Assembly: GCF_003667705.1 (NCBI RefSeq)
Contig: NZ_CP033019.1
Coordinates: forward strand, 3,906,001-3,970,000
Source of the DNA: Janthinobacterium agaricidamnosum
Lineage (GTDB): Bacteria > Pseudomonadota > Gammaproteobacteria > Burkholderiales > Burkholderiaceae_D
DNA length: 64,000 bases
Direction: 5' to 3'
Part shown: one piece after another, positions 25,931-35,354 of the stretch
Layout: each line of letters begins with the position of its first letter
How positions within the stretch are numbered: position 1 is the stretch's first letter
The notes under the pieces: generated by a model
Databases searched by the model: none
Told to the model about the DNA's origin: nothing
What the model saw: only the letters and a program-made list of their open reading frames with translations
Translations under genes and position numbers: made by a program

Positions 25931-27316
25931 TCAGGCCATGAAGTCGAAGAGGGAATTCTTGCCGGTATAGCCCGGCAAGGCCGAGTTCGTTCCCATCTGT
26001 TCCTGGGCCGAATAGGCTTTGATCAGCGCCTGCGCCTGGGCCGTCAGCGCCTTGGCCAGCACGGCTTTCTTGTTGGTCAGCGTGGTGATATCCTTGCCGA
26101 CCGTCTGCACTTCCTTGCGGATGATGCTCGTTTCGCCTGTCAGCTCGCCGATCTTGCTGGAAAACTGGTCGGCCACGCCCTTGCCGTTATTCGTAAACAA
26201 CTTGCTGACGGCATCCGGGTCGGCAGCGATGGCGGCCTTGAGTTTTTTATCGTCGAGCACCAGTTCTCCGCTCTTGCCCAAGGTCACGCCAGCGCTGCTG
26301 AGGATGGAGGCGGGCACGCCCGTGCTGGCCGTGCGCAGCACTTGCTCCATCTGCGAACGCACCTGGCCCAGGGCCGTGTCGGATTTCAAGTCGCCCTGCT
26401 GCAGGCTTTGCAGCTTGCTGTTGAGTTCATTGTAGGCCGTGACGAAGCTGGCCACATTGGTCGCGATCTGGCTGCTGTCCTTGGCGATGACGAGATCGGT
26501 CGTGCCCTTTTTCTTCAATTCGATGGTGGCGCCCTCGACCGCCGTCGTCAAGGTATTCGTGGCGCTCTTGATCTCCTTGCCGTCGACGGTGAGCAGCGCA
26601 TCCTGCGCGGCAGCCGTCTGCTGCAGGCCCTTGCCGGCGCCGGGGGCATAGCTGAGCAGGTTGCTGACGGCAGCGTCGCCGGACACGCTGATGCGCATGC
26701 TGCTGTCGGCGCCGCTCTTGCCATTGATGGCCAGCGAATAGCCATCGGCGCCCTTCACCACGCTGGCGTCGACGCCCTGCTGCTTGAGCGCGGCGGCGAT
26801 ACCGTCAAGGCTATTGTTGCTGCTGTCTATCGTCAGCGAAATGACCTTGCCGCTGCCGGGCGTAAATTGCTTGCCGTCGGCCGTGCCCACTTCGATTTTG
26901 ACCAGCGCCGGCGCCCCCGTGCCGATGGCCGCGCTCGACGATTTCTGCGCGCCGCTGAGCAGTGTCTGTCCCTGCGCGAGTTGCTTGACGTTCAGCTCAT
27001 GGCTGCCGCTGACGGCCTTGTCGGTGGTGGTGGCGCTCAGCACATCCTTGGTGCTCGACGTGGCCGACGTGGCCAGGCCGCTGCCGGCCATGTTCTTGGC
27101 CACGGTCTGGAATTTTGCCAGCGCCGATTGCAGCTGACCCAGGCCCGAGAATTTGGCCTGGTCGCGCGCCAGGCTGGCGTTGAGCTTGACGACGCCCGTG
27201 TTCTGCGACTGCATCTGGCGCTCCACCTTCGCATACACATCGGCCGAGATATTGCCCTGCGTCGTCTGCTGCGTGTTGTTGGTGTAAGCCCTGCTGTTGA
27301 TGGTCGAATTAAACAT
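25931..27316 (-). CDS. fliD: Flagellar filament capping protein FliD
   Basis: 461 residues from ATG 27316 (MFNSTINSRAYTNN); an ATG nine bases earlier is possible. FliD_N at about 1-120 (coiled region with SLARDQAKFSGLGQLQSAL) and FliD_C at about 200-440 (LLSYAPGAGKGLQQT, AQDALLTVDGKEIKSATNTL, TAYNELNSKLQSL). FliD forms the pentameric cap that folds flagellin at the filament tip and is exported without a cleaved signal. No other filament gene is adjacent, so the flagellar regulon is dispersed. The end YTGKNSLFDFMA is unusual only in detail. It is convergent with the AraC gene. Confidence 0.92.
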   Translation of the reverse strand: MFNSTINSRAYTNNTQQTTQGNISADVYAKVERQMQSQNTGVVKLNASLARDQAKFSGLGQLQSALAKFQTVAKNMAGSGLATSATSSTKDVLSATTTDKAVSGSHELNVKQLAQGQTLLSGAQKSSSAAIGTGAPALVKIEVGTADGKQFTPGSGKVISLTIDSSNNSLDGIAAALKQQGVDASVVKGADGYSLAINGKSGADSSMRISVSGDAAVSNLLSYAPGAGKGLQQTAAAQDALLTVDGKEIKSATNTLTTAVEGATIELKKKGTTDLVIAKDSSQIATNVASFVTAYNELNSKLQSLQQGDLKSDTALGQVRSQMEQVLRTASTGVPASILSSAGVTLGKSGELVLDDKKLKAAIAADPDAVSKLFTNNGKGVADQFSSKIGELTGETSIIRKEVQTVGKDITTLTNKKAVLAKALTAQAQALIKAYSAQEQMGTNSALPGYTGKNSLFDFMA

Positions 27317-27544
27317 GGTAGGCATTCCCGTCGGGTGTATGGTCATGGCACACGGTTCAGGTCTTGACCGTGCTGCGCTGGAAACGGACGGCAGGCGCGC
27401 GTGGCGCGGCAAGGTCCCTCTTCTGGTTGATAATTATGCAGTATTACCGGAATATCAAAACAGCGAACAGAACAGGTTTTTCCTGACTGCAAACCCATAT
27501 GCACCATTTTAGCGCATTTCATTTGCAGCCGATCTTGTCTTGTT

Positions 27545-27886
27545 TCAGCGCATGAATCTCGAAATGGCGCTGCTGACAGCCATGTCCAGCTGCGGGAAAG
27601 TGAGTCCCACCTTGAAACCTGCACTGCTGAAAATGCAGTGCGAGACGGACACGCGCGCCTCAATGATGTGCGCCGCGCCATCGTAAAACAGCTCGAACAG
27701 CACCTTGCCCTGCTTGCCTGCCGGCAGCGGTTCCGCGATGACGGCCGTCATGCCGCCCGGCCCCACGTCAAGGGTGCGCGCCGCCACAGGGTCCGCGCCG
27801 TCCATCACCAACATTGCCTTGGCACGCAATATCTTGCGTGCGCCCTGCCTTTGCTCAACTAACACTATATTCCGCTTCTCTATCAA
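27545..27886 (-). CDS. PilZ-domain protein
   Basis: 113 residues, essentially one PilZ domain. The RxxxR motif appears as RQGARKILR near residue 13 and the (D/N)xSxxG motif as DVGPGG near residue 40, with Gly in place of Ser. PilZ domains bind cyclic di-GMP; the substitution may weaken binding. It lies between radA and fliD on the same strand, and proximity to fliD suggests a motility role (inference). The region downstream (27402-27544) is noncoding and AT-rich. Confidence 0.78.
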   Translation of the reverse strand: MIEKRNIVLVEQRQGARKILRAKAMLVMDGADPVAARTLDVGPGGMTAVIAEPLPAGKQGKVLFELFYDGAAHIIEARVSVSHCIFSSAGFKVGLTFPQLDMAVSSAISRFMR

Positions 27887-27996
27887 TTCATTGTCGACGC
27901 GAACTCGCTACGCGAATTCATCGGACAAATATTATAGTTCCAAACGGAAACTTTGTTTGACTTACCTCAAGCTTGGCATTTAAACCATACCAACTC

Positions 27997-29373
27997 TTAC
28001 TCCAGGTCGCGCAATTTATTGAACGCTTCGTCGATGCGCTCGACGCCGATGACCTTGAGGCCTTCGATGACTTGCTTCGGCAGGTTGGACTTGGGCACCA
28101 CGGCCAGGGTAAAGCCCAGTTTGGCCGCTTCGCGCAAGCGCTCCTGGCCCCGCGGCGCGGGGCGGATTTCGCCGGCCAGCCCCACTTCGCCAAACACCAC
28201 GAGTCCCCGCGGCAGGGGCTTGTTGCGCATCGACGAGTTAATCGCCAGCAATACGGCCAGGTCGGCCGCCGGTTCCGTGATTTTGACGCCGCCGACGGCG
28301 TTGATGAACACATCCTGGTCGAAGGCGGCGATGCCCGCATGGCGGTGCGCCACGGCCAGCAGCATGGCCAGGCGGTTCTGCTCCAGGCCGACGGACAGCC
28401 GGCGCGCATTGGGTAAGTGACTCGTGTCGACGAGGGCCTGGATTTCCACCAGCAAGGGGCGCGTGCCTTCCTGCGTCACCATCACGCACGAGCCGGGCAC
28501 CTGGTTGTCGTGCTGCGACAGGAACAGCGCGGACGGGTTCGACACCCCTTTCAAGCCCTTTTCCGTCATGGCGAACACCCCCAGCTCATTGACGGCGCCG
28601 AAACGGTTCTTGATGGCGCGCACGAGGCGGAAACTGGAATGGGCGTCGCCCTCGAAATACAGCACCGTGTCGACGATATGCTCGAGCACGCGGGGGCCGG
28701 CCAGCGCCCCCTCTTTCGTCACGTGGCCGACCAGAATGATCGTCACGCCCGTCTGCTTGGCCGCCCGCGTCAGCTGCGCCGCGCATTCGCGCACTTGCGC
28801 CACGGAACCGGGCGCCGAGCTGAGGGCGTCCGAATACACGGTCTGGATCGAGTCGATGACCACCACTTCCGGCTTCAGGTCGTTCAAGGTGGAGAGGATC
28901 TTTTCCAGCTGGATCTCCGCCTGCAATTTAAGTTCCTTGGCGTCGATGACGAGGCGCTTGGCGCGCAGGGCGATCTGCGCGCCCGATTCTTCGCCGCTGA
29001 CGTACAGCACGCGCTTGTGGTGCGACATGTTCGCCAGCGCCTGCAGCAGCAGGGTCGACTTGCCGATGCCGGGGTCGCCGCCGATCAGCACCACGCCACC
29101 CGCCACCATGCCGCCGCCCAGCACGCGGTCGAATTCCTCGATGCCCGTGCCGAAGCGGGGCACGTCGATGGCGTCGATATCGTCGAGCGACAACACGGGC
29201 GCCGTCTGCGCCAGCGACATGTGCTGCGGATTCGAATAGCGGTTGTTGCCGCCCGTCTCGGGCAGAGTTTCCACCATGGTATTCCACTGGTTGCACGAGG
29301 TGCATTGCCCCATCCATTTGTTGCTGATGGCGCCGCAATCGCTGCAGGTGTAGATGGTCTTGACTTTTGCCAT
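27997..29373 (-). CDS. radA: DNA repair protein RadA (Sms)
   Basis: 458 residues. An N-terminal zinc finger (CSDCGAISNKWMGQCTSCNQW, split here as Cys at about 10, 13, 27, 30), a RecA-like ATPase with Walker A GGDPGIGKST, the RadA-specific KNRFG motif in RAIKNRFGAVNE, and a Lon-protease-like C-terminal domain (VNAVGGVKITEPAADL, FGEVGLAGEIRPAPRG). RadA drives branch migration in recombination. Normal length; alr lies 74 bases upstream on the same strand, so the two may share a transcript. Confidence 0.95.
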   Translation of the reverse strand: MAKVKTIYTCSDCGAISNKWMGQCTSCNQWNTMVETLPETGGNNRYSNPQHMSLAQTAPVLSLDDIDAIDVPRFGTGIEEFDRVLGGGMVAGGVVLIGGDPGIGKSTLLLQALANMSHHKRVLYVSGEESGAQIALRAKRLVIDAKELKLQAEIQLEKILSTLNDLKPEVVVIDSIQTVYSDALSSAPGSVAQVRECAAQLTRAAKQTGVTIILVGHVTKEGALAGPRVLEHIVDTVLYFEGDAHSSFRLVRAIKNRFGAVNELGVFAMTEKGLKGVSNPSALFLSQHDNQVPGSCVMVTQEGTRPLLVEIQALVDTSHLPNARRLSVGLEQNRLAMLLAVAHRHAGIAAFDQDVFINAVGGVKITEPAADLAVLLAINSSMRNKPLPRGLVVFGEVGLAGEIRPAPRGQERLREAAKLGFTLAVVPKSNLPKQVIEGLKVIGVERIDEAFNKLRDLE

Positions 29374-29447
29374 GGTGTACTTTGCCCGGGTAAAATGAAA
29401 TAACTGGTTATATATACAGTATATACAAACCGCGCTTCCGCGTCACC

Positions 29448-30539
29448 CTACGCTTCGATCACCGGTACGCGCGGCGCCAGTGCGCACATGAGCTCGTAGC
29501 CGATGGTGCCGGCGGCCAGCGCCACCTCGTCGATCGGCATGCCCTGCCCCCACAAGGTGACGCTGCTGCCGACCTTGGCGCCCGGCACGTGGGTCAGGTC
29601 GACCATCAGCATGTCCATCGACACCCGGCCGATCAGCCCGGTGCGCACGCCGTCGACCAGCACGGGCGTGCCTTCGGGGGCGTGGCGCGGGTAGCCGTCC
29701 GCATAGCCGCAGGCCACCACGCCCACCTTGACGTTGCCGGCCGCTTCATAGCGGCTGCCGTAGCCGACCACCTCGCCGGCGGCGATGTCCTGGATGCCGA
29801 TAATGCTGCTGCGCAAGGTCATCGTGGGCAGCAAGCCGAACGCCTGCGCGGACGTGCCGCCCGGAGCGCCGCTGGGCGTGCCGCCATACAGCATGATGCC
29901 GGGACGCACCCAGTCGCTGTCCAGATGGTGCATCAGCACGCCGGCCGAATTGCACAGGCTGCGCGGCAGCGGCGTACCGATGCTGGAGGCGCCCGCCTCA
30001 AAACGCAGCATCTGCTGTTCCAACGGCAAGCGCGTGGGACCCGCCTCGTCCGCATTGGCGAAATGCGTCATCAGGGTGATCGTGCCGATATGCGGCATGG
30101 CGCGCAAGCGCGCATACGCGGCGGCGATGGCGTGCGGTGTGAAGCCCAGGCGGTTCATGCCCGTATTCATTTTCAGGTGCACGTCGATGGCGTGCGGCAG
30201 GCGGGCCGCTGCCAGCATGGCGATCTGTTCTTCGCAATGCACGCTGCCATTCAATCCATATTGCGCCATCACGGGCAAATCGCTGGCGTCGAAAAAACCT
30301 TCCAGCAGCAAGATGGGTTTGGTCCAGCCCAGTTCGCGCAAGCGCACGGCGTAATCGACCTCGACCAGCGCCAGGCCATCGGCCTCGGCAAAGCCCCGCA
30401 TGGCCCGTTCCAGGCCGTGGCCATAGGCATTCGCCTTGACGACGGCCCACACCTTGGCGCCGCGGGCGCCGGCACGGGCGCGCGCCAAATTGTGTTGCAT
30501 GGCATCGAGATGGATGGTGGCGAGGAGGGGCCTGGGCAT
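29448..30539 (-). CDS. alr: Alanine racemase
   Basis: 363 residues. PLP Lys in WAVVKANAYGHGL near residue 35, catalytic Tyr in GYGSRYEA near 255, substrate-binding Arg and NTGMNRLGF, and the C-terminal beta domain with GRVSMDMLMVDLTHVPG. It interconverts L- and D-alanine for peptidoglycan. The GGTPSG segment and length are normal. It is divergent from lplT across a 259-base gap and followed by radA. Confidence 0.95.
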   Translation of the reverse strand: MPRPLLATIHLDAMQHNLARARAGARGAKVWAVVKANAYGHGLERAMRGFAEADGLALVEVDYAVRLRELGWTKPILLLEGFFDASDLPVMAQYGLNGSVHCEEQIAMLAAARLPHAIDVHLKMNTGMNRLGFTPHAIAAAYARLRAMPHIGTITLMTHFANADEAGPTRLPLEQQMLRFEAGASSIGTPLPRSLCNSAGVLMHHLDSDWVRPGIMLYGGTPSGAPGGTSAQAFGLLPTMTLRSSIIGIQDIAAGEVVGYGSRYEAAGNVKVGVVACGYADGYPRHAPEGTPVLVDGVRTGLIGRVSMDMLMVDLTHVPGAKVGSSVTLWGQGMPIDEVALAAGTIGYELMCALAPRVPVIEA

Positions 30540-30798
30540 ATGCGTCGTTCACGGCAGGTGGGAAAGCCGTATTTTACCGGATGGGCCGCAAGCGGGAGCC
30601 GCAAGCAGGTCCGCAGCGCGCCCGAGACCGGCGCCCAGGACACCATGTATAAAATGCTCACATATATGTGTATTTTTCTACGGCAGAAAAATTAAGCTTC
30701 GCTTAGGCAAGACTATGCAAAGCAGCCCCTGCCAAACTTGGGGTTTGCTGTTTTTTCGTGGTATAAAGCAAGCCAGATATGATTTCAGGCAATCCAGA

Positions 30799-32061
30799 AT
30801 GAATCGTGGTTTTTATACCATCATGGCGGCGCAGTTCTTTTCCTCGCTGGCAGATAACGCCCTCTTTTTTGTCGCCGTCGATTTATTGGTGTCCATGAAA
30901 TCCCCGGCGTGGATCACGCCGCTGCTCAAATTGTCGTTCGTGCTGTTTTACGTGCTGTTGGCCGCTTTTGTCGGCGCCTTCGCGGATGCTTTACCAAAAG
31001 GCAAGGTCATGTTCATCGCCAACATGGTCAAGATCTTCGGCTGCGCCCTCGTCTTCTTCCACGTGCATCCGCTGCTGGCCTACGCCGTCGTCGGTTTCGG
31101 CGCGGCCGTGTACTCGCCCGCCAAGTACGGCATCCTGACGGAACTGCTGCCGCCGGAAAAGCTCGTGGCGGCGAATGGCTGGATCGAAGGCTTGACCGTC
31201 ACTTCCATCATCCTCGGCACCGTCATGGGCGGCGCGCTCGTCAGCGGCCACGTGTCCGACATGCTGCTGTCGATCGACATTCCGCTGATCGACACGGGCA
31301 TCACCAGCAAGACGGAAGCGGCCTTGTGCGTCGTGGTCGGCATCTATGTGCTGGCGACCCTGGCCAACCTGAAGATTCCCGACACGGGCTGCGTGTATCC
31401 TCACCAGGAACGCAATCCTATCAAACTGATTACCGATTTTTCCAATTGCTATTCCATCTTGTGGAAAGACAAGCTGGGCCAGATCACCCTGGCCGTGACG
31501 ACCCTGTTCTGGGGCGCCGGCGCCACCTTGCAGCTGATCGTGCTGGAATGGGCCAAGCAGTCGCTGAACATGCCGTTCGACAAGGCGACCAGCCTGGTGG
31601 GCGTGGTCGCCATCGGCGTGGCCGCCGGCGCCGTGCTGTCGGCACGCTTCATTCCGCTGCGCAAATCGCTGACCGTCATTCCGCTCGGTATCGCCATGGG
31701 CGTGATCGTCATGATGATGACGCAAGTACACTCCGTGTGGATCGCCTACCCGCTGCTGATCCTGATCGGCGCCCTGTCCGGCTTCTTCGTCGTTCCCATG
31801 AATGCCCTGCTGCAACACCGTGGTCACGTGCTGATGAGCGCGGGCCATTCCATCGCCGTGCAGAACTTCAACGAGAACCTGTCAATTCTCACCATGCTGG
31901 CCGTGTATTCGATCATGATCCGTCTGCACCTGCCGCTCAACATCATCATCACCCTGTTCGGCCTGTTTGTTGCCGGCACCATGTACGCCATCATGCGCAA
32001 GCACAAGCTGAACCAGGCTGAGCATGACAATCTGTCGCTGATTGGCGAGCAGAAGCATTAA
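30799..32061 (+). CDS. lplT: Lysophospholipid transporter LplT
   Basis: 420 residues from ATG 30799 (MNRGFYTIMAAQFFSSLADNA); an open frame upstream has no sound start. Twelve transmembrane helices of the MFS type with SPAKYGILTELLPPEKLVAANGW, the conserved LplT segment, in the helix 4 region and VPMNALLQHRGH later. LplT flips lysophospholipids into the inner leaflet for reacylation by Aas; no aas gene adjoins it. A palindromic REP-like unit begins six bases after the stop. Confidence 0.92.
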   Translation: MNRGFYTIMAAQFFSSLADNALFFVAVDLLVSMKSPAWITPLLKLSFVLFYVLLAAFVGAFADALPKGKVMFIANMVKIFGCALVFFHVHPLLAYAVVGFGAAVYSPAKYGILTELLPPEKLVAANGWIEGLTVTSIILGTVMGGALVSGHVSDMLLSIDIPLIDTGITSKTEAALCVVVGIYVLATLANLKIPDTGCVYPHQERNPIKLITDFSNCYSILWKDKLGQITLAVTTLFWGAGATLQLIVLEWAKQSLNMPFDKATSLVGVVAIGVAAGAVLSARFIPLRKSLTVIPLGIAMGVIVMMMTQVHSVWIAYPLLILIGALSGFFVVPMNALLQHRGHVLMSAGHSIAVQNFNENLSILTMLAVYSIMIRLHLPLNIIITLFGLFVAGTMYAIMRKHKLNQAEHDNLSLIGEQKH

Positions 32062-32066
32062 GCAAT

Positions 32067-32105
32067 GTAGCGTCGGATTACGCGCTATGCGCTAATCCGA
32101 CCTAC
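32067..32105. repeat. REP-like palindromic repeat, locus 1
   Basis: A single hairpin of GTCGGATTACGCGC and GCGCTAATCCGAC with GTAG/CTAC at the outer ends, directly after the lplT stop. The same GTCGGATTA/TAATCCGAC arms recur at 42802-42874 and 50920-51021, forming an extragenic palindromic family. Confidence 0.85.
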
Positions 32106-32136
32106 ATGACTCCGGCGTTACGGCTGTGGCTCATGG

Positions 32137-33063
32137 TTACGCAGGTAGCGCACCCGCTATCCGCCGCGCGGCTGCCTGCTGCGTCCAGTCATGCGGCACG
32201 ACAAAACCGCGCGTGCGCTCCACTTCCCAGCCTTCGATAGTATCCACGGTGGCCACCATCACCGGTTGCGCCAGATCAAACAACTGCGCGCGCAGGGCCT
32301 CCACGTCCAGCACGTCCACGTCGCGGCCCTTGAACGGCGCCAGCCATTGCAGGCGCGGCAGCACAACGTAGCGCTGCTCGGGCAGTTGGGCCGGCGTATA
32401 CCAGAAACCGTGACCGTGTTCGGGGGAAATACCGTCCATGGCGGGCGTCACGCCTGCCGGATAAAACAGCCAGCCCTTGACCAGCGCCTGCGCCGCGCGC
32501 ACGGGCTGCGCCAGCAGGCTTTGCGCGGCCGGATGGCGGGACAGGGCCAGTTGCTTGTCGAGAATCTTGCGCATCTTCAAGCCCAGGGTGTCGGCCAGGT
32601 TGGGGCCGATCAAATGGTTGAAGTCGCCGGGATCGGGCGCGCCTTCGAGCAGGTAGAACTTGGTGGCAAATTCCCAGTGCAGCAGGTCATTTCCGTCACG
32701 CAACAGGAAATCGAACTCGCCCACCGTGTCGTTGCGGTTGACTTGCACTTGCAAGCCATGCGCGGCCAGCAAGCCGTGTTGCTCAAAATAAAAGGCCAGC
32801 AGCTTTTCAGCATACAGGCCCAGGCGGGAATAGAATTTCAGTCCTAACGCCGCATCGAGCGGCGACGGATCGTCCTGCAGCGCGCCCAGCCACGCCGCCA
32901 CGGCAGGCGTGACGGGGGGCAAGCTGGCGATGCGCCCGCCCCAGTGGGGGCTGGCAGGATCGAGCAAGTCGGGCGAATCGAGCAGCCAGGCCAGCGCCCG
33001 CACGCGGGGGTGCGTCAGATGTCCCCAGCGCTGCTCGAAGCGGACCTGGAATGTATCAACCAC
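32137..33063 (-). CDS. DUF1853 family protein
   Basis: 308 residues from a GTG at 33063 that overlaps the UDG gene stop by eight bases. The start is chosen because residues upstream in the same frame are a shadow of the UDG gene. DUF1853 features: FQVRFEQRWGHLTHPRVRALAW at the start (19-residue part), GEFDFLLRD, HWEFATKFYL and GPNLADTLGLKM. The DFLLRD and HWEFATKFYL pair looks like a PD-(D/E)xK nuclease core, so a nuclease-like fold is possible, but no function is known. Last gene of the tsaB-rimI-UDG operon. Confidence 0.85.
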   Translation of the reverse strand: MVDTFQVRFEQRWGHLTHPRVRALAWLLDSPDLLDPASPHWGGRIASLPPVTPAVAAWLGALQDDPSPLDAALGLKFYSRLGLYAEKLLAFYFEQHGLLAAHGLQVQVNRNDTVGEFDFLLRDGNDLLHWEFATKFYLLEGAPDPGDFNHLIGPNLADTLGLKMRKILDKQLALSRHPAAQSLLAQPVRAAQALVKGWLFYPAGVTPAMDGISPEHGHGFWYTPAQLPEQRYVVLPRLQWLAPFKGRDVDVLDVEALRAQLFDLAQPVMVATVDTIEGWEVERTRGFVVPHDWTQQAAARRIAGALPA

Positions 33064-33958
33064 CGTGCGTGCTTTTCGCCAGGCACAGGTCGGCCCAGGC
33101 ACGCGCCTTGGCCTTGCCCGTCCCGTCCTGCAACAGTTGCTCTGGGTGGAAGGTGGCCACGACGGACGCACTGCCCAGCTGGCGCACCTTGCCCCGTACG
33201 GGTTTTTCGCCGGGATTGATGCCGGCGGCGGCCATCGAACCGAGGGTGACGATGGTGCGCGGCTGCAGCAGGGCCAGTTCGCGGTCAAAATACGGACGGC
33301 AGGCGGCCGACTCGGCCTCGGTGGGCAAGCGTTCCTGGCCCGTCTCGTCAAGCGGACGGCATTTCAGCAAGTGCGTGATGTACACATCGCTGCCCGCATC
33401 GACGTCGATGGCTTTCAACATATTGTCGAGCAACTTGCCCTGCTCGCCCGGCAAGGCGCGCCCTTCCCGTTCTTCCAGGCGCGAGGGGCTGCTGGCCAGC
33501 ATCAGCCAATCGCCCTGGCGGTCGCCACGGCCCATGACGACGCCCTTGCGCGTCTTGCACAAGTCGCAGCGCGCGCACTTGGCGACGGCCGACGTCAAGC
33601 CTTCCCAGTCGAGGGCGGCGATGTCAGTATCGCTCAGCTGTCTGGCGGGCGGCGGCGGAGGCGCATCGTCGAACCAGGCCGTGTCGTCGGGCGCGGCGGC
33701 AGGCACTGGCGTAGCGGCAACGGCGACGGGCGCAGCAACCTCCACAGTGTCCACGACTGCCACCTCGGCCAGCATTTCGATCACAGGTGCCGGAACAGCG
33801 ACGGTTGCGGCAACTTCGGCCACGGGTTCCGCCACGGCCACTTCTGCCTCCACGGCGGCCTCAGCGACGACGTCGACAGCCTCGGGTGCGGCGCCCTGGC
33901 GCAAGCGCCACAAGGGGCCGACGCCCATTTCATCGAGAAAAACGGCGCTGCGGCTCAT
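33056..33958 (-). CDS. Uracil-DNA glycosylase superfamily protein, family-4-like with altered motif
   Basis: 300 residues. An Ala/Val/Glu-rich low-complexity region (about 30-95) leads to a family-4-type domain. Four Cys of the Fe-S cluster are present (CARCDLC near 128-134, Cys in LLKCRP and AACRPYF), as is the second motif HPEQLL. The first motif, normally GE(A/G)PG, reads ASSPS, so the usual catalytic Glu is missing. Family-4 enzymes remove uracil from DNA; activity here is uncertain. Start overlaps rimI stop by ATGA, stop overlaps DUF1853 gene. Part of a four-gene coupled operon. Confidence 0.85.
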   Translation of the reverse strand: MSRSAVFLDEMGVGPLWRLRQGAAPEAVDVVAEAAVEAEVAVAEPVAEVAATVAVPAPVIEMLAEVAVVDTVEVAAPVAVAATPVPAAAPDDTAWFDDAPPPPPARQLSDTDIAALDWEGLTSAVAKCARCDLCKTRKGVVMGRGDRQGDWLMLASSPSRLEEREGRALPGEQGKLLDNMLKAIDVDAGSDVYITHLLKCRPLDETGQERLPTEAESAACRPYFDRELALLQPRTIVTLGSMAAAGINPGEKPVRGKVRQLGSASVVATFHPEQLLQDGTGKAKARAWADLCLAKSTHGG

Positions 33959-34446
33959 AAGGTATAACGCATCACGATGGCGTCCTCACGTTGCGAGTTG
34001 CTGGCCGGATAGTATCCCTTGCGCCGGCCTATCTGTTCAAATCCATAACGCTGGTAAATATCAAGCGCGCGGACATTCGACGGACGCACTTCCAGCAGCA
34101 TCGATTCCATGCCCAGCTGGCGCGCGCAGGCGCAGGACTGGTTCAGCAGGAAGCGGCCCAGCCCCTGGCCCTGGATGGCGCCCTCGACGGCCACGTTGAG
34201 CAAGTGCGCCTCGTCGACGACCAGCATCAGCAAGAAATAGCCAAGCAAGGTGCCATCCACGTCGCGCAGCACCCAGGCCGGATAGCCGCTCTTGAGGGAA
34301 TCGACAAAGTTGCCGTGCGTCCAGGGATGCGGGTAGACGCGCTGTTCCAGCGCCAGCACCTCAATCAAGTCCGCTTCCTGCATCGGCTGATAGTCGAGGC
34401 GCAGCAAGTCCCAGCCTGCCGCGCTGTCCTTGCCCGTCTCCATCAT
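33955..34446 (-). CDS. rimI: Ribosomal-protein-alanine N-acetyltransferase RimI
   Basis: 163 residues, GNAT fold. The start at 34446 overlaps the tsaB stop by ATGA; an ATG three bases later is equally possible. Acetyl-CoA loop: VAVEGAIQGQGLGRFLL; also HPWTHGNFVDSL, LLNVAV, EVRPSNVRALDIYQRYGFEQ (RPSN..A..LY signature of RimI). It acetylates the N-terminal Ala of ribosomal protein S18. The tsaB-rimI order is conserved in many bacteria. Confidence 0.93.
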   Translation of the reverse strand: MMETGKDSAAGWDLLRLDYQPMQEADLIEVLALEQRVYPHPWTHGNFVDSLKSGYPAWVLRDVDGTLLGYFLLMLVVDEAHLLNVAVEGAIQGQGLGRFLLNQSCACARQLGMESMLLEVRPSNVRALDIYQRYGFEQIGRRKGYYPASNSQREDAIVMRYTL

Positions 34447-35168
34447 TGTGCCGACTCCGCAGCGGCCTTGGCCTGTTGCATGTCGAGGCGTTCGGCACTG
34501 GTATAAGCGATCTTGTTGCGCAAATACAAAGGCTGCGCCTCGGCCGCCGTCACGACATGACCGGCCGCAAAGGCGAGGCGCGCCAGCTGCGCCACTTGCA
34601 CGGCGTGCGGCATGATGGCGGCATCGGCCGTGGCGGCGCATGGCAGCGCGGCCAGCGCTTCGGCATAGGCAACAAAGCCGTTGCCGCAACCAACCACGTC
34701 GCCTTGCGGCGCCACGCCGGCCGGCGCGCTCAGCGCCGGCGGCAGGACGGCTTGCAAGCCATTTTGATAGTCATATTGCGCCCAGTACACTTCGCCCATG
34801 CGGGCGTCGAGCACGGTCACGATGTGCTGTGCGCCATGCAGCTGGTGGCACGCGAGGGCCATCGCGTCGAGCGTGACGACGGGCACGACGGGCAGCTTGG
34901 CGCCATAGGCGAGGCCTTGCGCGATGCCGCAGGCCGTGCGCACGCCCGTAAACGAGCCGGGGCCGGAGCCGTAGGCGATGGCGTCGACGTCGGCCAGGGT
35001 CACGCCCGCTTCGGCCAGCAATTCCTGCACCATGGGCAAGATCGACTGGGAATGGGTGCGCACGCCCGACGAGGCGCGGGACAGGACGACATCGCCGCGC
35101 AACAAGGCGCAGGACGCGAGTTCGGACGAAGTTTCAATGGCAAGCAGGGTGGGAAGTAAGGTAGACAT
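34443..35168 (-). CDS. tsaB: tRNA threonylcarbamoyladenosine biosynthesis protein TsaB
   Basis: 241 residues, ASKHA ATPase-like fold. LLAIETSSELASCALL at the N-terminus and YGSGPGSFTGVRTACGIAQG in the middle are the TsaB signatures. TsaB pairs with TsaD and TsaE to make t6A37 in tRNA. Length normal. First gene of the coupled operon with rimI, the UDG-like gene and the DUF1853 gene; 186 bases separate it from dapC, which is divergent. Confidence 0.94.
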   Translation of the reverse strand: MSTLLPTLLAIETSSELASCALLRGDVVLSRASSGVRTHSQSILPMVQELLAEAGVTLADVDAIAYGSGPGSFTGVRTACGIAQGLAYGAKLPVVPVVTLDAMALACHQLHGAQHIVTVLDARMGEVYWAQYDYQNGLQAVLPPALSAPAGVAPQGDVVGCGNGFVAYAEALAALPCAATADAAIMPHAVQVAQLARLAFAAGHVVTAAEAQPLYLRNKIAYTSAERLDMQQAKAAAESAQ

Positions 35169-35354
35169 AGCGTATTTTACCTTGCCAAGCCCGGGAGCGA
35201 CATGCCGTGCAGGTCAACAACAGCCCACTTGCACAGCCTGCGCCCGAGGACGGCTATAATAAAAGGCTAAGCTGATTGCTTGACCGGCGTCATTGCGCCA
35301 TGCCAGGCAATCCATACGCGACACTATCACCCCACTCTTGCCCTGGTCCGCTCC

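Noticed and set aside
30436..30798. N-terminal extension of lplT
   Set aside because: The open frame overlaps alr antisense and lacks a start; the LplT family begins at the MNRGFY segment.
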